Shown here in pieces: positions 41,210-50,443 of a DNA stretch of 64,000 bases (position 1 is its first letter; every line of letters starts with the position of its first letter). Location: NCBI RefSeq assembly GCF_040957575.1, contig NZ_CP162601.1, positions 2,418,001 to 2,482,000 on the forward strand, read 5' to 3'. The translations under genes and the position numbers were made by a program. This DNA comes from Vibrio sp. HB236076. Its GTDB lineage: Bacteria > Pseudomonadota > Gammaproteobacteria > Enterobacterales > Vibrionaceae. The notes under the pieces were generated by a model, which worked only from the letters and a program-made list of their open reading frames with translations, made no database searches and was not told the DNA's origin.

Positions 41210-42175
41210 ATGTACGAAACCATTATTCTCATGCTCGACGCCACCATTCGCGTCGCAACACCACTGATATTTGCCGCCTTAGCCGGGATGTTTTGTGAGC
41301 GCGCTGGTGTGGTTAACATTGCTCTAGAAGGCAAATTACTCTCTGCGGCATTTGTTGGGGCTGCGGTATCTTATGAAACCAACTCGGCCATGCTTGGGCT
41401 GTTTGCAGGTATTGGCATCTCCGTACTTTTATCCTTAATGCACGGCTTTGCTGCCATTACTCATAAAGGCGATCAAGTCGTCAGCGGTATGGCGATCAAT
41501 ATTCTTGCCGTCGGTCTCACCGTGACACTGGGGCGCTATTGGTATCACCAAGGAGGACAAACCCCTTCTCTCTCCGGCGATGCTCGCTTTGCCCCGATCG
41601 AATTACCTGGTGCTCAAGCTCTTGCCGATGTTCCTGTGGTGGGTTATTTTTACCATGAATTGATCAGTGGACACTCTTTGCTTGAGTATTTATTGATCCT
41701 CGCGGTGCCATTCGCTTGGTTTGTGATGTTTAAAACTCGCTTTGGTTTGCGCCTGCGCGCTGTGGGAGATTCACCTTCTGCTGTCGATACCGCTGGGATC
41801 TCCGTGAATGGCACGCGTTACGCCGGTGTGATCATCTGTGGCGTCCTCGTCGGCATTGGCGGTGTCTACCTCTCAGTGGCGCAAACCGCGCAATTTATTC
41901 CCAACATGAGTGCAGGTAAAGGCTATATGGCATTGGCGGCGTTGATTTTTGGTAAATGGCGTCCCTTTACCGCCATGGCGGCGTGTTTGCTATTTGGCTT
42001 TTTGGATGCTCTGGCGATCCGCATGCAAGGCTTTAGTATCGGCGACATCGCCATCCCGGTACAAGCCATTGAAGCATTGCCTTATGTGTTAACGGTCTTT
42101 TTATTGGCGGGCTTTATTGGCAAAGCCATGGCCCCGAAAGCCATCGGTGTTCCCTACACCAAAGAACGTGAATAA
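41210..42175 (+). CDS. Nucleoside ABC importer permease 2
   Basis: A 321-residue permease of the YufQ type with NIALEGKLLSAAFVGA, HKGDQVVSGMAINILAVG and RAVGDSPSAVDTAGI. The ATG at 41210-41212 has AAGGAG upstream. It pairs with permease 1 to form the membrane channel. It is followed by a bidirectional terminator shared with prfC. Confidence 0.92.
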   Translation: MYETIILMLDATIRVATPLIFAALAGMFCERAGVVNIALEGKLLSAAFVGAAVSYETNSAMLGLFAGIGISVLLSLMHGFAAITHKGDQVVSGMAINILAVGLTVTLGRYWYHQGGQTPSLSGDARFAPIELPGAQALADVPVVGYFYHELISGHSLLEYLLILAVPFAWFVMFKTRFGLRLRAVGDSPSAVDTAGISVNGTRYAGVIICGVLVGIGGVYLSVAQTAQFIPNMSAGKGYMALAALIFGKWRPFTAMAACLLFGFLDALAIRMQGFSIGDIAIPVQAIEALPYVLTVFLLAGFIGKAMAPKAIGVPYTKERE

Positions 42176-42187
42176 AGCTTTTGACAT

Positions 42188-42219
42188 AAAAAAGCGGAGT
42201 CACTATGACTCCGCTTTTT
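42188..42219. terminator. Bidirectional terminator between the ABC operon and prfC
   Basis: 14-bp perfect stem with core GCGGAGTCA/TGACTCCGC, A-run on the left and T-run on the right, between two convergent genes. Confidence 0.92.
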
Positions 42220-42250
42220 ATTGGCCATTTCAAATGATCAGGCTACACGA

Positions 42251-43840
42251 TTAGTGCTCACGAGTTGCTCTGAATTGGATATCAGGGAAACGCTCTTGCG
42301 CCAAGTTTAGATTGACCATGGTCGGGGCAATGTAGCTCAAATTATCACCACCATCGAGCGCAAGGTTCGTCTGATTCTTACGTTGGAACTCATCGAGCTT
42401 CTTCTCGTCTTCACATTCAACCCAGCGTGCTGTGGCCACGTTAACGCTTTCATAAATCGCTTCAACATTGTATTCAGATTTTAAGCGTGCAACGACGACG
42501 TCAAACTGCAAGACCCCAACGGCACCAACAATCAAATCATTGTTTTGCAGTGGGCGGAATACCTGTACCGCCCCCTCTTCTGAAAGTTGCACCAACCCTT
42601 TGAGCAATTGCTTTTGCTTTAATGGATCTTTAAGGCGAATTCGGCGGAACAATTCAGGGGCAAAGTTAGGGATCCCCGAGAACTTAAGCGTTTCACCTTG
42701 AGTAAAGGTATCGCCAATTTGGATGGTACCATGGTTGTGCAAACCAATAATATCACCCGCGACAGCTTGCTCTGCACGCGCACGATCACCGGCCATAAAG
42801 GTGACAGCATCGGCAATGTTTATCTGCTTGCCCAGGCGCACGTGATTCATTTTCATCCCTTGCTGGTAGGTGCCGGACACAATACGCATAAAGGCAATGC
42901 GGTCGCGGTGTTTGGGATCCATGTTTGCTTGGATCTTAAACACAAAACCAGAAAACTTCTCTTCTTCGGCACTGACGACTCGCTCGTTGGTTTGACGAGG
43001 CAATGGCGACGGCGCCCATTGGGTGAGACCATCGAGCATATGATCAACACCGAAGTTACCCAAAGCGGTACCAAAGAAAACCGGCGTGAGTTCACCACTG
43101 AGGAACAACTCAAGATCAAATTCATTCGATGCCCCAACAACGAGCTCAAGCTCTTCGCGCAATTGCTCAGCGAGCTCAACGCCAATCGCTTGATCCAATT
43201 CAGGGTTGTTCAAACCTTTAACAATACGCTCATCTTGAATCGTGTGCCCTTGACCGGTACTGTACAAAATCGTCTCATCGCGATGTATGTGGTACACACC
43301 TTTAAACTCTTTACCACACCCGATCGGCCATGAGATAGGAGCGCACGCCATATTGAGTTCACTTTCTACTTCGTCAAGCAACTCCATTGGGTCACGGATA
43401 TCACGGTCAAGTTTGTTCATAAAGGTAACAATGGGCGTATCGCGCAAGCGAGTGACTTCCATTAACTTGCGCGTGCGATCTTCGACACCTTTGGCTGCGT
43501 CAATCACCATCAAACAAGAATCGACAGCCGTCAATGTACGGTAGGTATCTTCAGAGAAATCTTCGTGTCCGGGAGTATCGAGTAAGTTGACTAAACACTC
43601 GTTGTAAGGAAATTGCATCACCGAGGTGGTCACCGAGATACCGCGCTCTTTTTCCATTTCCATCCAGTCAGATTTGGCATGCTGGCTTGAACCTCGGCCT
43701 TTTACGGTGCCCGCCGACTGAATCGCGCGTCCAAATAACAAGACTTTTTCAGTGATGGTCGTTTTACCCGCATCAGGGTGAGAGATGATAGCAAAGGTTC
43801 TTCGCTTATTGACTTGATTGAGAAAATCTTGGTTTGCCAT
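42251..43840 (-). CDS. prfC: Peptide chain release factor 3
   Basis: A 529-residue translational GTPase that removes RF1/RF2 from the ribosome after termination. It has G1 SHPDAGKTT, the switch [10 protein letters not shown] and NKLD, followed by beta-barrel and C-terminal domains ([17 protein letters not shown]). It is convergent with the nucleoside importer. In E. coli prfC is close to rimI-holD; here about 12.5 kb of other genes lie between. Confidence 0.97.
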   Translation of the reverse strand: MANQDFLNQVNKRRTFAIISHPDAGKTTITEKVLLFGRAIQSAGTVKGRGSSQHAKSDWMEMEKERGISVTTSVMQFPYNECLVNLLDTPGHEDFSEDTYRTLTAVDSCLMVIDAAKGVEDRTRKLMEVTRLRDTPIVTFMNKLDRDIRDPMELLDEVESELNMACAPISWPIGCGKEFKGVYHIHRDETILYSTGQGHTIQDERIVKGLNNPELDQAIGVELAEQLREELELVVGASNEFDLELFLSGELTPVFFGTALGNFGVDHMLDGLTQWAPSPLPRQTNERVVSAEEEKFSGFVFKIQANMDPKHRDRIAFMRIVSGTYQQGMKMNHVRLGKQINIADAVTFMAGDRARAEQAVAGDIIGLHNHGTIQIGDTFTQGETLKFSGIPNFAPELFRRIRLKDPLKQKQLLKGLVQLSEEGAVQVFRPLQNNDLIVGAVGVLQFDVVVARLKSEYNVEAIYESVNVATARWVECEDEKKLDEFQRKNQTNLALDGGDNLSYIAPTMVNLNLAQERFPDIQFRATREH

Positions 43841-44183
43841 AAATCTAAATTCCCATTTTGCAACCGCTTATAGTAGGCAGAAGGAGTGCAAAAAAATAAG
43901 GTTTGCTCTAAGCTCTGACCGTTAAATAGCCCGCTAGACCTACAAACCAGCAAACCTCTATCGGAGCATTGAAAAATTTGAGCGCATTCTAGCAAAAAGC
44001 CTGAGTGTTATAAATCACGCACCGACACTTTATTTACCATCTCTTTTTTAGCAAGCACAATAGTACACTTAAAACTGAGAATCCTATTAACGACTCGCGA
44101 CCTTCGCTAGACACACAAGTGGGCCGTATGTCTGAAAGGTACAATTCAGTTCACATCAAACTCAGAACGATGATAGCGGATTA
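43841..44183. other. Intergenic region between prfC and the oxidoreductase gene
   Basis: 343 bp, AT-rich. It should hold the prfC promoter. No gene, tRNA or strong hairpin seen. It may be one edge of the variable segment. Confidence 0.4.
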
Positions 44184-44864
44184 TCACTGCAGCGACATAA
44201 ACTCATCATATTGTAAGTATTCAATACCTCTTTTTGCCAATAAGAGATTGTTTGCAATCGCATTGCCTAGCAATTCTACTTTAATACCCCGATATTGACG
44301 GAGTTCCCCGCGTAACAAGAAATCAAGTTTTGGCCAAACCATCAGTGTTAAGGCTTGAGTAAGTCCATATCTGTTCTGGGGCGTTAAAATCATAGACGGT
44401 TGAAAAATACTCAACCGTTCAAAGTCTAGCTGAATCAATTTATCAATCAGCTCCCCTTTAGTACGAAGGTAAAAATTTCGAGATTTTTTATTAACACCGA
44501 CAGAGGAAAGTAATTGAAAATGCTTCACGCCCTTAGACTTACACACCTTTGCAAATGCTAAAACAGCGCTTCTATCAATTTTGACAAACTCAGTCTTTGA
44601 TAACTTTGAAGGCTCGCCAACACCTAATGTGCAAATTGCCGTAGTGTAGCCGTTAATAAGAGCCGAATAAGTATTGACATCATGAATATCTATAACGCGA
44701 GATTTTACCTTTGCTATCGATTTTTTAACATCAATTGCTCTTCTTCCTAGTGACAATACATCTATGACTTCTGAAAACCGTAAAATACGATCAAAAGCGA
44801 CCGAGCCCACCGCGCCAGTTGCCCCTAAAAAAACAATCTTCTGCTTGTTCAAATGTGCGCTCAC
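44184..44864 (-). CDS. NAD(P)-binding oxidoreductase, HTATIP2/TIP30-like
   Basis: A Rossmann-fold protein of about 226 residues with the dinucleotide-binding FLGATGAVGS at the N-terminus, LSLGRR, ICTLGVGEPS and FQLLSSVGVNKKSRNFYLRTKGE, where the Y-x3-K pair of atypical short-chain dehydrogenases is visible. The start is uncertain. GTG at 44862-44864 has AGGTGG upstream and fits the family; an ATG frame begins at 44936. The substrate is unknown. The base composition is more AT-rich than the housekeeping genes, and the gene is in the variable segment. Confidence 0.75.
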   Translation of the reverse strand: MSAHLNKQKIVFLGATGAVGSVAFDRILRFSEVIDVLSLGRRAIDVKKSIAKVKSRVIDIHDVNTYSALINGYTTAICTLGVGEPSKLSKTEFVKIDRSAVLAFAKVCKSKGVKHFQLLSSVGVNKKSRNFYLRTKGELIDKLIQLDFERLSIFQPSMILTPQNRYGLTQALTLMVWPKLDFLLRGELRQYRGIKVELLGNAIANNLLLAKRGIEYLQYDEFMSLQ

Positions 44865-44983
44865 TTTACCACCTATCCCCATTTGTATTAAACGTTCATC
44901 CGAAGCGAACCATTTAATGCACTCAATAGCGGTCATACCGGTATCACGTCACAATTAAATTGAACCAAGAATTTATATAAATA

Positions 44984-45910
44984 CTAATGCCTAAACTGCA
45001 TAGATTCACGAAATTGTTTAGGTGTTTTACCGGTTTTGTTTTTAAATATACGGGTAAAGTAACCCGCACTTTCATAGCCAAGTTCGTACGCCACTTGGTT
45101 GATACTTTGATTACTCGCCAGCAATAAGTTTTTTGCTTTATTAATCAAATAGTTTTGCACACATGCCTTCGCACTTTGCCCCGTTTGTGCCTTCAAGGCA
45201 TCCGTTAAATAACGCGGCGACACTTGCATTTGGTTGCAAAGCTGTTGCAAGTTGGGTAATTCAATATAGTGACTTTGGTTTGCATAATGCGCATCTAACA
45301 AGACAACCAAACGACTGTGCCAATCACCTTGCAGCTCACTGCGCTGGATAAACTGACGCTGATAAAAGCGCTGGCAATAATGCATTAACACCGTAATTTG
45401 AGACAAAATAATATCTCGACTAGTACTGTCGTAGCCACCTTGTAATTCGTGCTCTAATGCATTAAATAACTGTTGCAATATAGCTTGCTCAGACGTGGAG
45501 ACATGCAACGCCTCATTGACCTGATATTGAAAAAAACCACACTCGTTAAGTAACATCTCAAGTGGAAGCCCACGCACATAATCTGGATGTAGCATTAAGA
45601 CACAGGCATCAGCTTCAATCGTTACATCATGACTCGACATTTTTTGATTAGGAGCCATAGCAATTAAGGTACCCGTTTGGCAGTCATATTCGGTGCGGCC
45701 GTAGAATAACTGCCCTTGAGTAACCTGCTTTAACGCAAGGTAATAAAAACCGCCCGATAACTGCACCCCTTTAGCAAAACTCGGGGGGCGTACCGCTAAT
45801 TGTGCGGCACTTAGCCTCATTGTTGCGACGAGCGGATGGTTAGGCGCTGCAAACCCTGCTGCTGTTAAATAATCACTAATATGTTCAAAGTGCAAAACGG
45901 AGTTGTTCAC
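44984..45910 (-). CDS. AraC-family transcriptional regulator
   Basis: A 308-residue protein with a cupin-like N-terminal sensing region and a C-terminal double helix-turn-helix (about 205-305) ending in the classical YELGYESAGYFTRIFKNKTG followed by KTPKQFRE. The start is GTG (45908-45910). It lies 6 bp after the SDR gene in the same direction and probably controls it. The effector is unknown. Confidence 0.9.
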   Translation of the reverse strand: MNNSVLHFEHISDYLTAAGFAAPNHPLVATMRLSAAQLAVRPPSFAKGVQLSGGFYYLALKQVTQGQLFYGRTEYDCQTGTLIAMAPNQKMSSHDVTIEADACVLMLHPDYVRGLPLEMLLNECGFFQYQVNEALHVSTSEQAILQQLFNALEHELQGGYDSTSRDIILSQITVLMHYCQRFYQRQFIQRSELQGDWHSRLVVLLDAHYANQSHYIELPNLQQLCNQMQVSPRYLTDALKAQTGQSAKACVQNYLINKAKNLLLASNQSINQVAYELGYESAGYFTRIFKNKTGKTPKQFRESMQFRH

Positions 45911-45916
45911 CTTAAT

Positions 45917-46768
45917 CTACCCAAACGTTTGTTGGACTATTGCTAGTTGTTTCAAGCCGCTTGGGTCAGCTTGTGTTTTTAATGCGGTAAATTGTTCTGC
46001 CCAAGCAGACGTGCGAATACGGAGCGGCAACTGTTCATTTAACGCGGTTGTTACCACGATCTCTGCCACTTGCTCTGGGCTTTGATATAAGTCATCTCGT
46101 TCAGAGCCTGCGCCACTTGCCAAAAAGGCCTCAAAGACTGGCTTGTATGAATCGTTAGGCATGTCACCATTTGATTGTAATTGAGCGATTACGTTATTAG
46201 CAAACTCAGTCGCAATCCCCCCCGGCTCGACACAGCAAAATTGGATACCAAAACTAGGCGTAATGTAACTAGCCAAGGCTTCTGTGTATCCTTCTACCGC
46301 AAATTTTGCCGCACAGTATATGTCGCTAAATGGCTGGCCAACTAACCCACCAACTGAACCAATATTAATGATTTTACCCTGTTTTAGCCGACGCATATGA
46401 GGCAATACAGCCTTGGTACAACGCACGATACCGTGAAAGTTAACATCCATCACCCATTTAACTTCGGCTTCTGTCGCATGCTCTGTTGTGCGAACGCATC
46501 CCGCCCCTGCATTGTTTATCAGTAAGTCTATTTGACCGTGCTTTGCAATAATGCGCTCAACACTATTGGTAATTGTGTCATTATCCTGTACGTCAAGCGC
46601 TAGCACATGTAAAGTCACACCTGCTTCCTTAGCTGCGTTTAATAGCGCTTGCGATTTAGCGACATCACGCATCGTCGCGTAGACTTCATAACCTTGTTGC
46701 GCCAGTTGCACACTAAGTGCAATACCTAAACCTGTAGATGTACCTGTTACCAATGCGACCAATTTCAT
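45917..46768 (-). CDS. Short-chain dehydrogenase/reductase
   Basis: A 283-residue classical SDR with the cofactor motif TGTSTGLG, NNAG, the catalytic Ser in INIGSVGG and the YCAAK dyad. A good ribosome site (AGGAGCAG) precedes the ATG. It forms a two-gene unit with the AraC regulator. The substrate cannot be told from sequence. Confidence 0.9.
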   Translation of the reverse strand: MKLVALVTGTSTGLGIALSVQLAQQGYEVYATMRDVAKSQALLNAAKEAGVTLHVLALDVQDNDTITNSVERIIAKHGQIDLLINNAGAGCVRTTEHATEAEVKWVMDVNFHGIVRCTKAVLPHMRRLKQGKIINIGSVGGLVGQPFSDIYCAAKFAVEGYTEALASYITPSFGIQFCCVEPGGIATEFANNVIAQLQSNGDMPNDSYKPVFEAFLASGAGSERDDLYQSPEQVAEIVVTTALNEQLPLRIRTSAWAEQFTALKTQADPSGLKQLAIVQQTFG

Positions 46769-46957
46769 TTTCTGCTCCTATTCAATTTATGATGCTATAG
46801 TAGAGAAAATAGACCTGCATTACGTTACACAAAAAGACATAAAAGTAGTACGAAATCCCGTATTTCCCTCAGAGATAGTAATTGGATTATTTGTTGATAT
46901 TACCTCTGTAACAAGAACTCTTTTCAGAATTCAACAAACTAGGGCTGGCTTTATCAC

Positions 46958-47958
46958 ATGCCGTTAACAGTTAGCTGGCTCCATGCGAGGTTAAATAAAG
47001 AAACAAAAGAAAGCGTAGTAAAAGCCGACCAAGATAGACTAAGTAAGGGTGTATCGGCCAAGGAAAAAGGAGAAAACGTGGCACTACCAAAAACACAGCA
47101 GTGAAATATATTTGCTGAACCGACTTGGCAAGTACCCATTAACTGACATCAATGAATTGTCCTTGCGAAACTGTCTTCGTGAAGTTTCGGAGTCGTCCCC
47201 TTCAAACACAGAACGCCTAGTGTCAGTGCTGCATAAGTTTATGACTGGCTGATTGATGAACAAATATTGGAAATTAACGCCGCCGCTGGGATCACTGCAA
47301 AAAGGTCGGCGGTAAAAAAGGCAAACGAACTCGGGTGCTAAACGACAACGAGCTCAGGATACTTTGGCGCTATTTACACAAGTCAAAAATCATTGAGAAG
47401 AATCGCATCTACATAAAATTGCTTCTGTTATTGGGAGACCGCAAGGGCGAACTCATTCAAGCTAAAAAGCATCACTTTGATTTCCAATCTGCAATGTGGA
47501 CAGAGCCTGTAGAGATCCGCAAACAAGGTGAGAAAATTGAATCGCCGACCATGCGGCCATTAATTAAACCAGCTATCGAGCTGATTGAACTGGCGATGCA
47601 GATGAGCAAATCAACTTACTTGCTTCCCGCGAACGGACAAGAAGAGCTTGCCACAAATGGCTTTGATACCACTATTCCTAACAATGTGAAAACCTGGACT
47701 CGCAGGTCGCTTGGTATTGAGATGGAACACTGGTCTATACATGATCTTAGCAGAACGATGCGAACGCGAATATCGGCCATCACGACGTAAGAAGTTGCCG
47801 AGTTGATGATTGTCCACAGCAAAAAAGGGTTGGATGCTATCTACAACCAATATCAGTACCTGGATGAAATGCGTCATGCTTACGACGTTTGGTATCAACA
47901 ACTAGAAACCATCATCGAGCCGACAGACTTTCCATTCAACTGGCGTTTCGGACAATAA
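46958..47958 (+). pseudogene. Tyrosine recombinase (phage/island integrase), decayed
   Basis: Pieces of one integrase lie in successive frames. They are an N-terminal part from ATG 46958 (MPLTVSWLHARLNKE...VKADQDRLS, stopped at 47104), a core-binding part (about 47095-47250, LGKYPLTDINELS), a catalytic part from about 47335 (RVLNDNELRILWRYL, LLLLGDRKGEL), and a C-terminal tail after an in-frame TAA at 47788-47790 (VAELMIVHSKKGLDAIYNQYQYLDE split, ending 47958). So there are at least two frameshifts and one nonsense codon. It marks an old genomic-island insertion. Confidence 0.8.
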
Positions 47959-48164
47959 AAGAAAGAGGCACAGTCCTCTTTCTTGTCATACGCTTCTAGG
48001 TCTTGAATGTGGCACAAATTGTTTCGTGTATTTCGGTTGATACGAGGTTGCGGCAAGCTGCCATCTTTTATTCTTTGCCAGAGCGTCGTACAGCTAATGT
48101 GGTAACGAGCCATCACTTCGTAAGATGTTAGAAAAGGGGTTAACTAGTGTGCTACTGCTGTCAT
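47895..48164 (-). pseudogene. AlpA-like excisionase/regulator with nonsense codon
   Basis: A small helix-turn-helix protein: after AGGAGAATTC the ATG at 48162-48164 reads six codons to TAG, and the frame then continues with LTSYEVMARYHISCTTLWQRI split by WQRIKDGSLPQPRI, the pattern of AlpA-type DNA-binding proteins. Its 3' part is antisense to the integrase tail (63-bp overlap). The nonsense codon suggests inactivation; reinitiation at 48116 cannot be excluded. It belongs with the integrase remnant. Confidence 0.65.
47960..47986. terminator. Hairpin at the end of the integrase remnant
   Basis: 10-bp stem AAGAAAGAGG/CCTCTTTCTT with a 6-nt loop immediately after the integrase stop; it may act as a terminator. 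Confidence 0.5.
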
Positions 48165-48345
48165 CTGAATTCTCCTGAAAATCAATGTAAAGCTATCATC
48201 GCCTGATTTATTACTTGTTGATGGTCAGAAAGATGGATGATTCGTTCAGAAGATTTTACCTCAATGGCTTCAGTTCCTGACATCCAACATAACGGAGTGA
48301 TTCGTCATATTTGCCCTCTGTCACTGAGCTTTAAAACCGATAAAT

Positions 48346-48368
48346 TAAGCCGCCTTATTGGCGGCTTA
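48346..48368 (-). terminator. Possible terminator of the ynj-hydroxylase operon
   Basis: 9-bp perfect stem TAAGCCGCC/GGCGGCTTA with a 5-nt loop, about 14 bp after the hydroxylase stop; the following T-tract is weak. Confidence 0.65.
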
Positions 48369-48381
48369 CTGGTAGGTATGG

Positions 48382-49179
48382 CTATTTTCTTTTGGCAAAA
48401 GGCATGGTCAACAATCGCCACAAGCTCGCATTATCATTATTGGCAGGAAATGCATTTTGCCCAATGTCGAGGGTTTCATCGCTTTTCTCACCTTGCGACT
48501 TGTAACTGCCAAATAACCTATCCCACCACGAGACACTAAACCCAAAATTACTATTTGATTCATTGAGTTTCACACTGTGATGTACACGATGTACCCTTTG
48601 AGTAATAAAGATATAAGACAGTCGATCATCCCACTTTTTGGGGAGGCGAATATTGGCGTGATTAAAAATGGCAAAGCCATTCAGCGCCACTTCAAAAATG
48701 ACCACCGCGACAGCAGGAATACCGAATAAGAGTACCACCAATGCTTTAATCGCTAAGCTCATCACGATTTCAAATGGGTGAAAACGCAACCCTGTCGTTG
48801 TATCAACATGTCCATCTGCGTGGTGTACTTGGTGTAAACGCCATAAAATGGGGATGGTATGACTAAGCCTATGCTGCCAATAAATCACCACATCCAGTAG
48901 TAACACCCCCAAAATAGTGGCGAACACTATCGCGGTGTCGAGCCAATGAAATACCCCGAAATTATGCTCTGCCGACCACAGAGCAATACCGGTTAGTGTC
49001 ATTGGCAAAACCACTCGAGCAGCAACAGAGCCAACAACAATCATTGCAAGGTTTCCCCACCAGCGACGCACTTTAGAAACCGGCGAATGCCTCGCGGGTA
49101 ATAACGCTTCCCATATCGCCATCACCACAAAGACAGAGAGAAACACGCTCAGCCGAATGCTAGCACTCTGTTCATCCAT
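48382..49179 (-). CDS. Fatty-acid hydroxylase/sterol desaturase superfamily membrane protein
   Basis: A 265-residue integral membrane di-iron oxygenase with the His clusters HRLSH (near 107), HQVHHADGH and HRVHHS, plus a further His in FNHANIRLP, between about four hydrophobic segments. Enzymes of this superfamily hydroxylate or desaturate lipids and sterol-like molecules. Its ATG overlaps the stop of the phosphatidyltransferase gene by 8 bp (ATGGATGA), so it is last in a five-gene operon. I infer action on a lipid made or altered by that operon. Confidence 0.85.
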   Translation of the reverse strand: MDEQSASIRLSVFLSVFVVMAIWEALLPARHSPVSKVRRWWGNLAMIVVGSVAARVVLPMTLTGIALWSAEHNFGVFHWLDTAIVFATILGVLLLDVVIYWQHRLSHTIPILWRLHQVHHADGHVDTTTGLRFHPFEIVMSLAIKALVVLLFGIPAVAVVIFEVALNGFAIFNHANIRLPKKWDDRLSYIFITQRVHRVHHSVKLNESNSNFGFSVSWWDRLFGSYKSQGEKSDETLDIGQNAFPANNDNASLWRLLTMPFAKRK

Positions 49180-49798
49180 TTTCTTCGACCTGTTTTAGTG
49201 TGTAAAACCCACCGACAATCCGAGTCACAATAGTAATAGAGCAAGCAAGGGCAAAAACATAAGCCAAAACCGGAAAGTAATGCGGCCACAAACAAAAAGC
49301 CACAAAAGCCAAAATGGTCTCAAACCCCTCGGTTAAGCCTTGCATATAATAAAAACTCTTGTGGCGAAATTGGGGTTTATCGATTTGGTATTTTTCTGCG
49401 GCAATCGCAAAGGCGAGAAAGCTGCTCCCAGTACCAATAAAACTTGCAATAAGTAACAAAGCGGGGATCCCCCACTCATTCGGATTGGCAATACCAAACG
49501 CCAAAGGAACGGACGCATAAAACAAAAAATCGAGGCAAATATCAAGATAGCCCCCTGCACTGCTACTCGAGGCTTGATAACGCGCCAATTGACCATCAAT
49601 GCCATCACAAAGGCGATTAATGGCAATACACAGAAGTGCCATCAACCAAAAACCGTGAATGATCATTGGCATGGTCATTAAGCCAATCACAAAACCCGCC
49701 ACTGTCACGTGGTTTGGGCGCACTCCTTTTTTGTCCAAGGCAACAATGAAAGGATTGAGTATTGGTTTTATATAAGGGGTGACCTTGGCATCAAACAT
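49172..49798 (-). CDS. ynjF: CDP-alcohol phosphatidyltransferase family protein, YnjF-like
   Basis: A 208-residue membrane protein with the family signature D-G-x2-A-R-x8-G-x3-D-x3-D visible in CDGIDGQLARYQASSSSAGG and YLDICLDF. Such enzymes join a CDP-activated lipid to an alcohol. It closely follows the E. coli YnjF pattern (SFYYMQGLTEGFETI). The ATG at 49796-49798 comes one base after the ynjD stop. The head group is unknown. Confidence 0.88.
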   Translation of the reverse strand: MFDAKVTPYIKPILNPFIVALDKKGVRPNHVTVAGFVIGLMTMPMIIHGFWLMALLCIAINRLCDGIDGQLARYQASSSSAGGYLDICLDFLFYASVPLAFGIANPNEWGIPALLLIASFIGTGSSFLAFAIAAEKYQIDKPQFRHKSFYYMQGLTEGFETILAFVAFCLWPHYFPVLAYVFALACSITIVTRIVGGFYTLKQVEENG

Positions 49799-49799
49799 A

Positions 49800-50432
49800 C
49801 TAAACCTCAATGACTTGGCCATTAAGCATGGCACTGTCTTCTTTATCGTGTGTCACTAGAACCGCAGGTAAACCACGCTCGGATAATTGCTCAAACACCC
49901 AATCGCGTATTTGTTGTCGCAGCGACGTATCTAATTTGCTAAACGGTTCATCGAGCAACACGGCATTAGGCTCAGAGGCCAAGGTACGCAGCAGCGCCAC
50001 ACGGGCTTGTTGCCCCCCCGATAAAGTATCGACAGAGCGCTTAGCCATCTTGGCTAACCCAATCTGCGATAACTGCTCAGCAATCCAATGCTGTTGCTCA
50101 GCTTTACGCCAACTTGCTTTCGCACCATTCATAGCAAAAGCAATGTTTTGCTCAACCGTGAAATGTTCAAACAACAAGGCATCTTGATACAAAACCCCGA
50201 TCTTGCGCAAATGCGACGGCATACTATCAAGTGCATTATCACCAAATTTTACACTCCCTGTATAGTGAAAAGGCGCTTGCAACTGGCCGCTAATCACATC
50301 AAGTAATGTGGACTTACCGACACCGGATGGCCCCATTATGGTCAAAACTTCCCCAGCCCCCACGGTCTCATTGATGGTCAGTAAGGGGGTATCGCCATTA
50401 AAAATGGCAATGTTGTCTAAGACTAAATTCAT
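49800..50432 (-). CDS. ynjD: ABC importer ATPase, YnjD-like
   Basis: A 210-residue ATPase with Walker A GPSGVGKST, signature LSGGQQARVALLR, Walker B AVLLDEP and the H-loop LVTHD. It is short, without a regulatory C-terminal domain, as in YnjD and ThiQ. It is 11 bp downstream of the permease gene. Confidence 0.9.
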   Translation of the reverse strand: MNLVLDNIAIFNGDTPLLTINETVGAGEVLTIMGPSGVGKSTLLDVISGQLQAPFHYTGSVKFGDNALDSMPSHLRKIGVLYQDALLFEHFTVEQNIAFAMNGAKASWRKAEQQHWIAEQLSQIGLAKMAKRSVDTLSGGQQARVALLRTLASEPNAVLLDEPFSKLDTSLRQQIRDWVFEQLSERGLPAVLVTHDKEDSAMLNGQVIEV

Positions 50433-50443
50433 GATTCCCTCTA

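Noticed and set aside
42698..43333. 211-codon open frame antisense to prfC
   Set aside because: It lies entirely within the well-supported prfC gene, has no recognisable motif and no ribosome-binding site; it reflects codon bias on the other strand.
48237..48539. 100-codon plus-strand frame near the hydroxylase 3' end
   Set aside because: Half of it is antisense to the hydroxylase gene, and its upstream part shows no family resemblance or good ribosome site.
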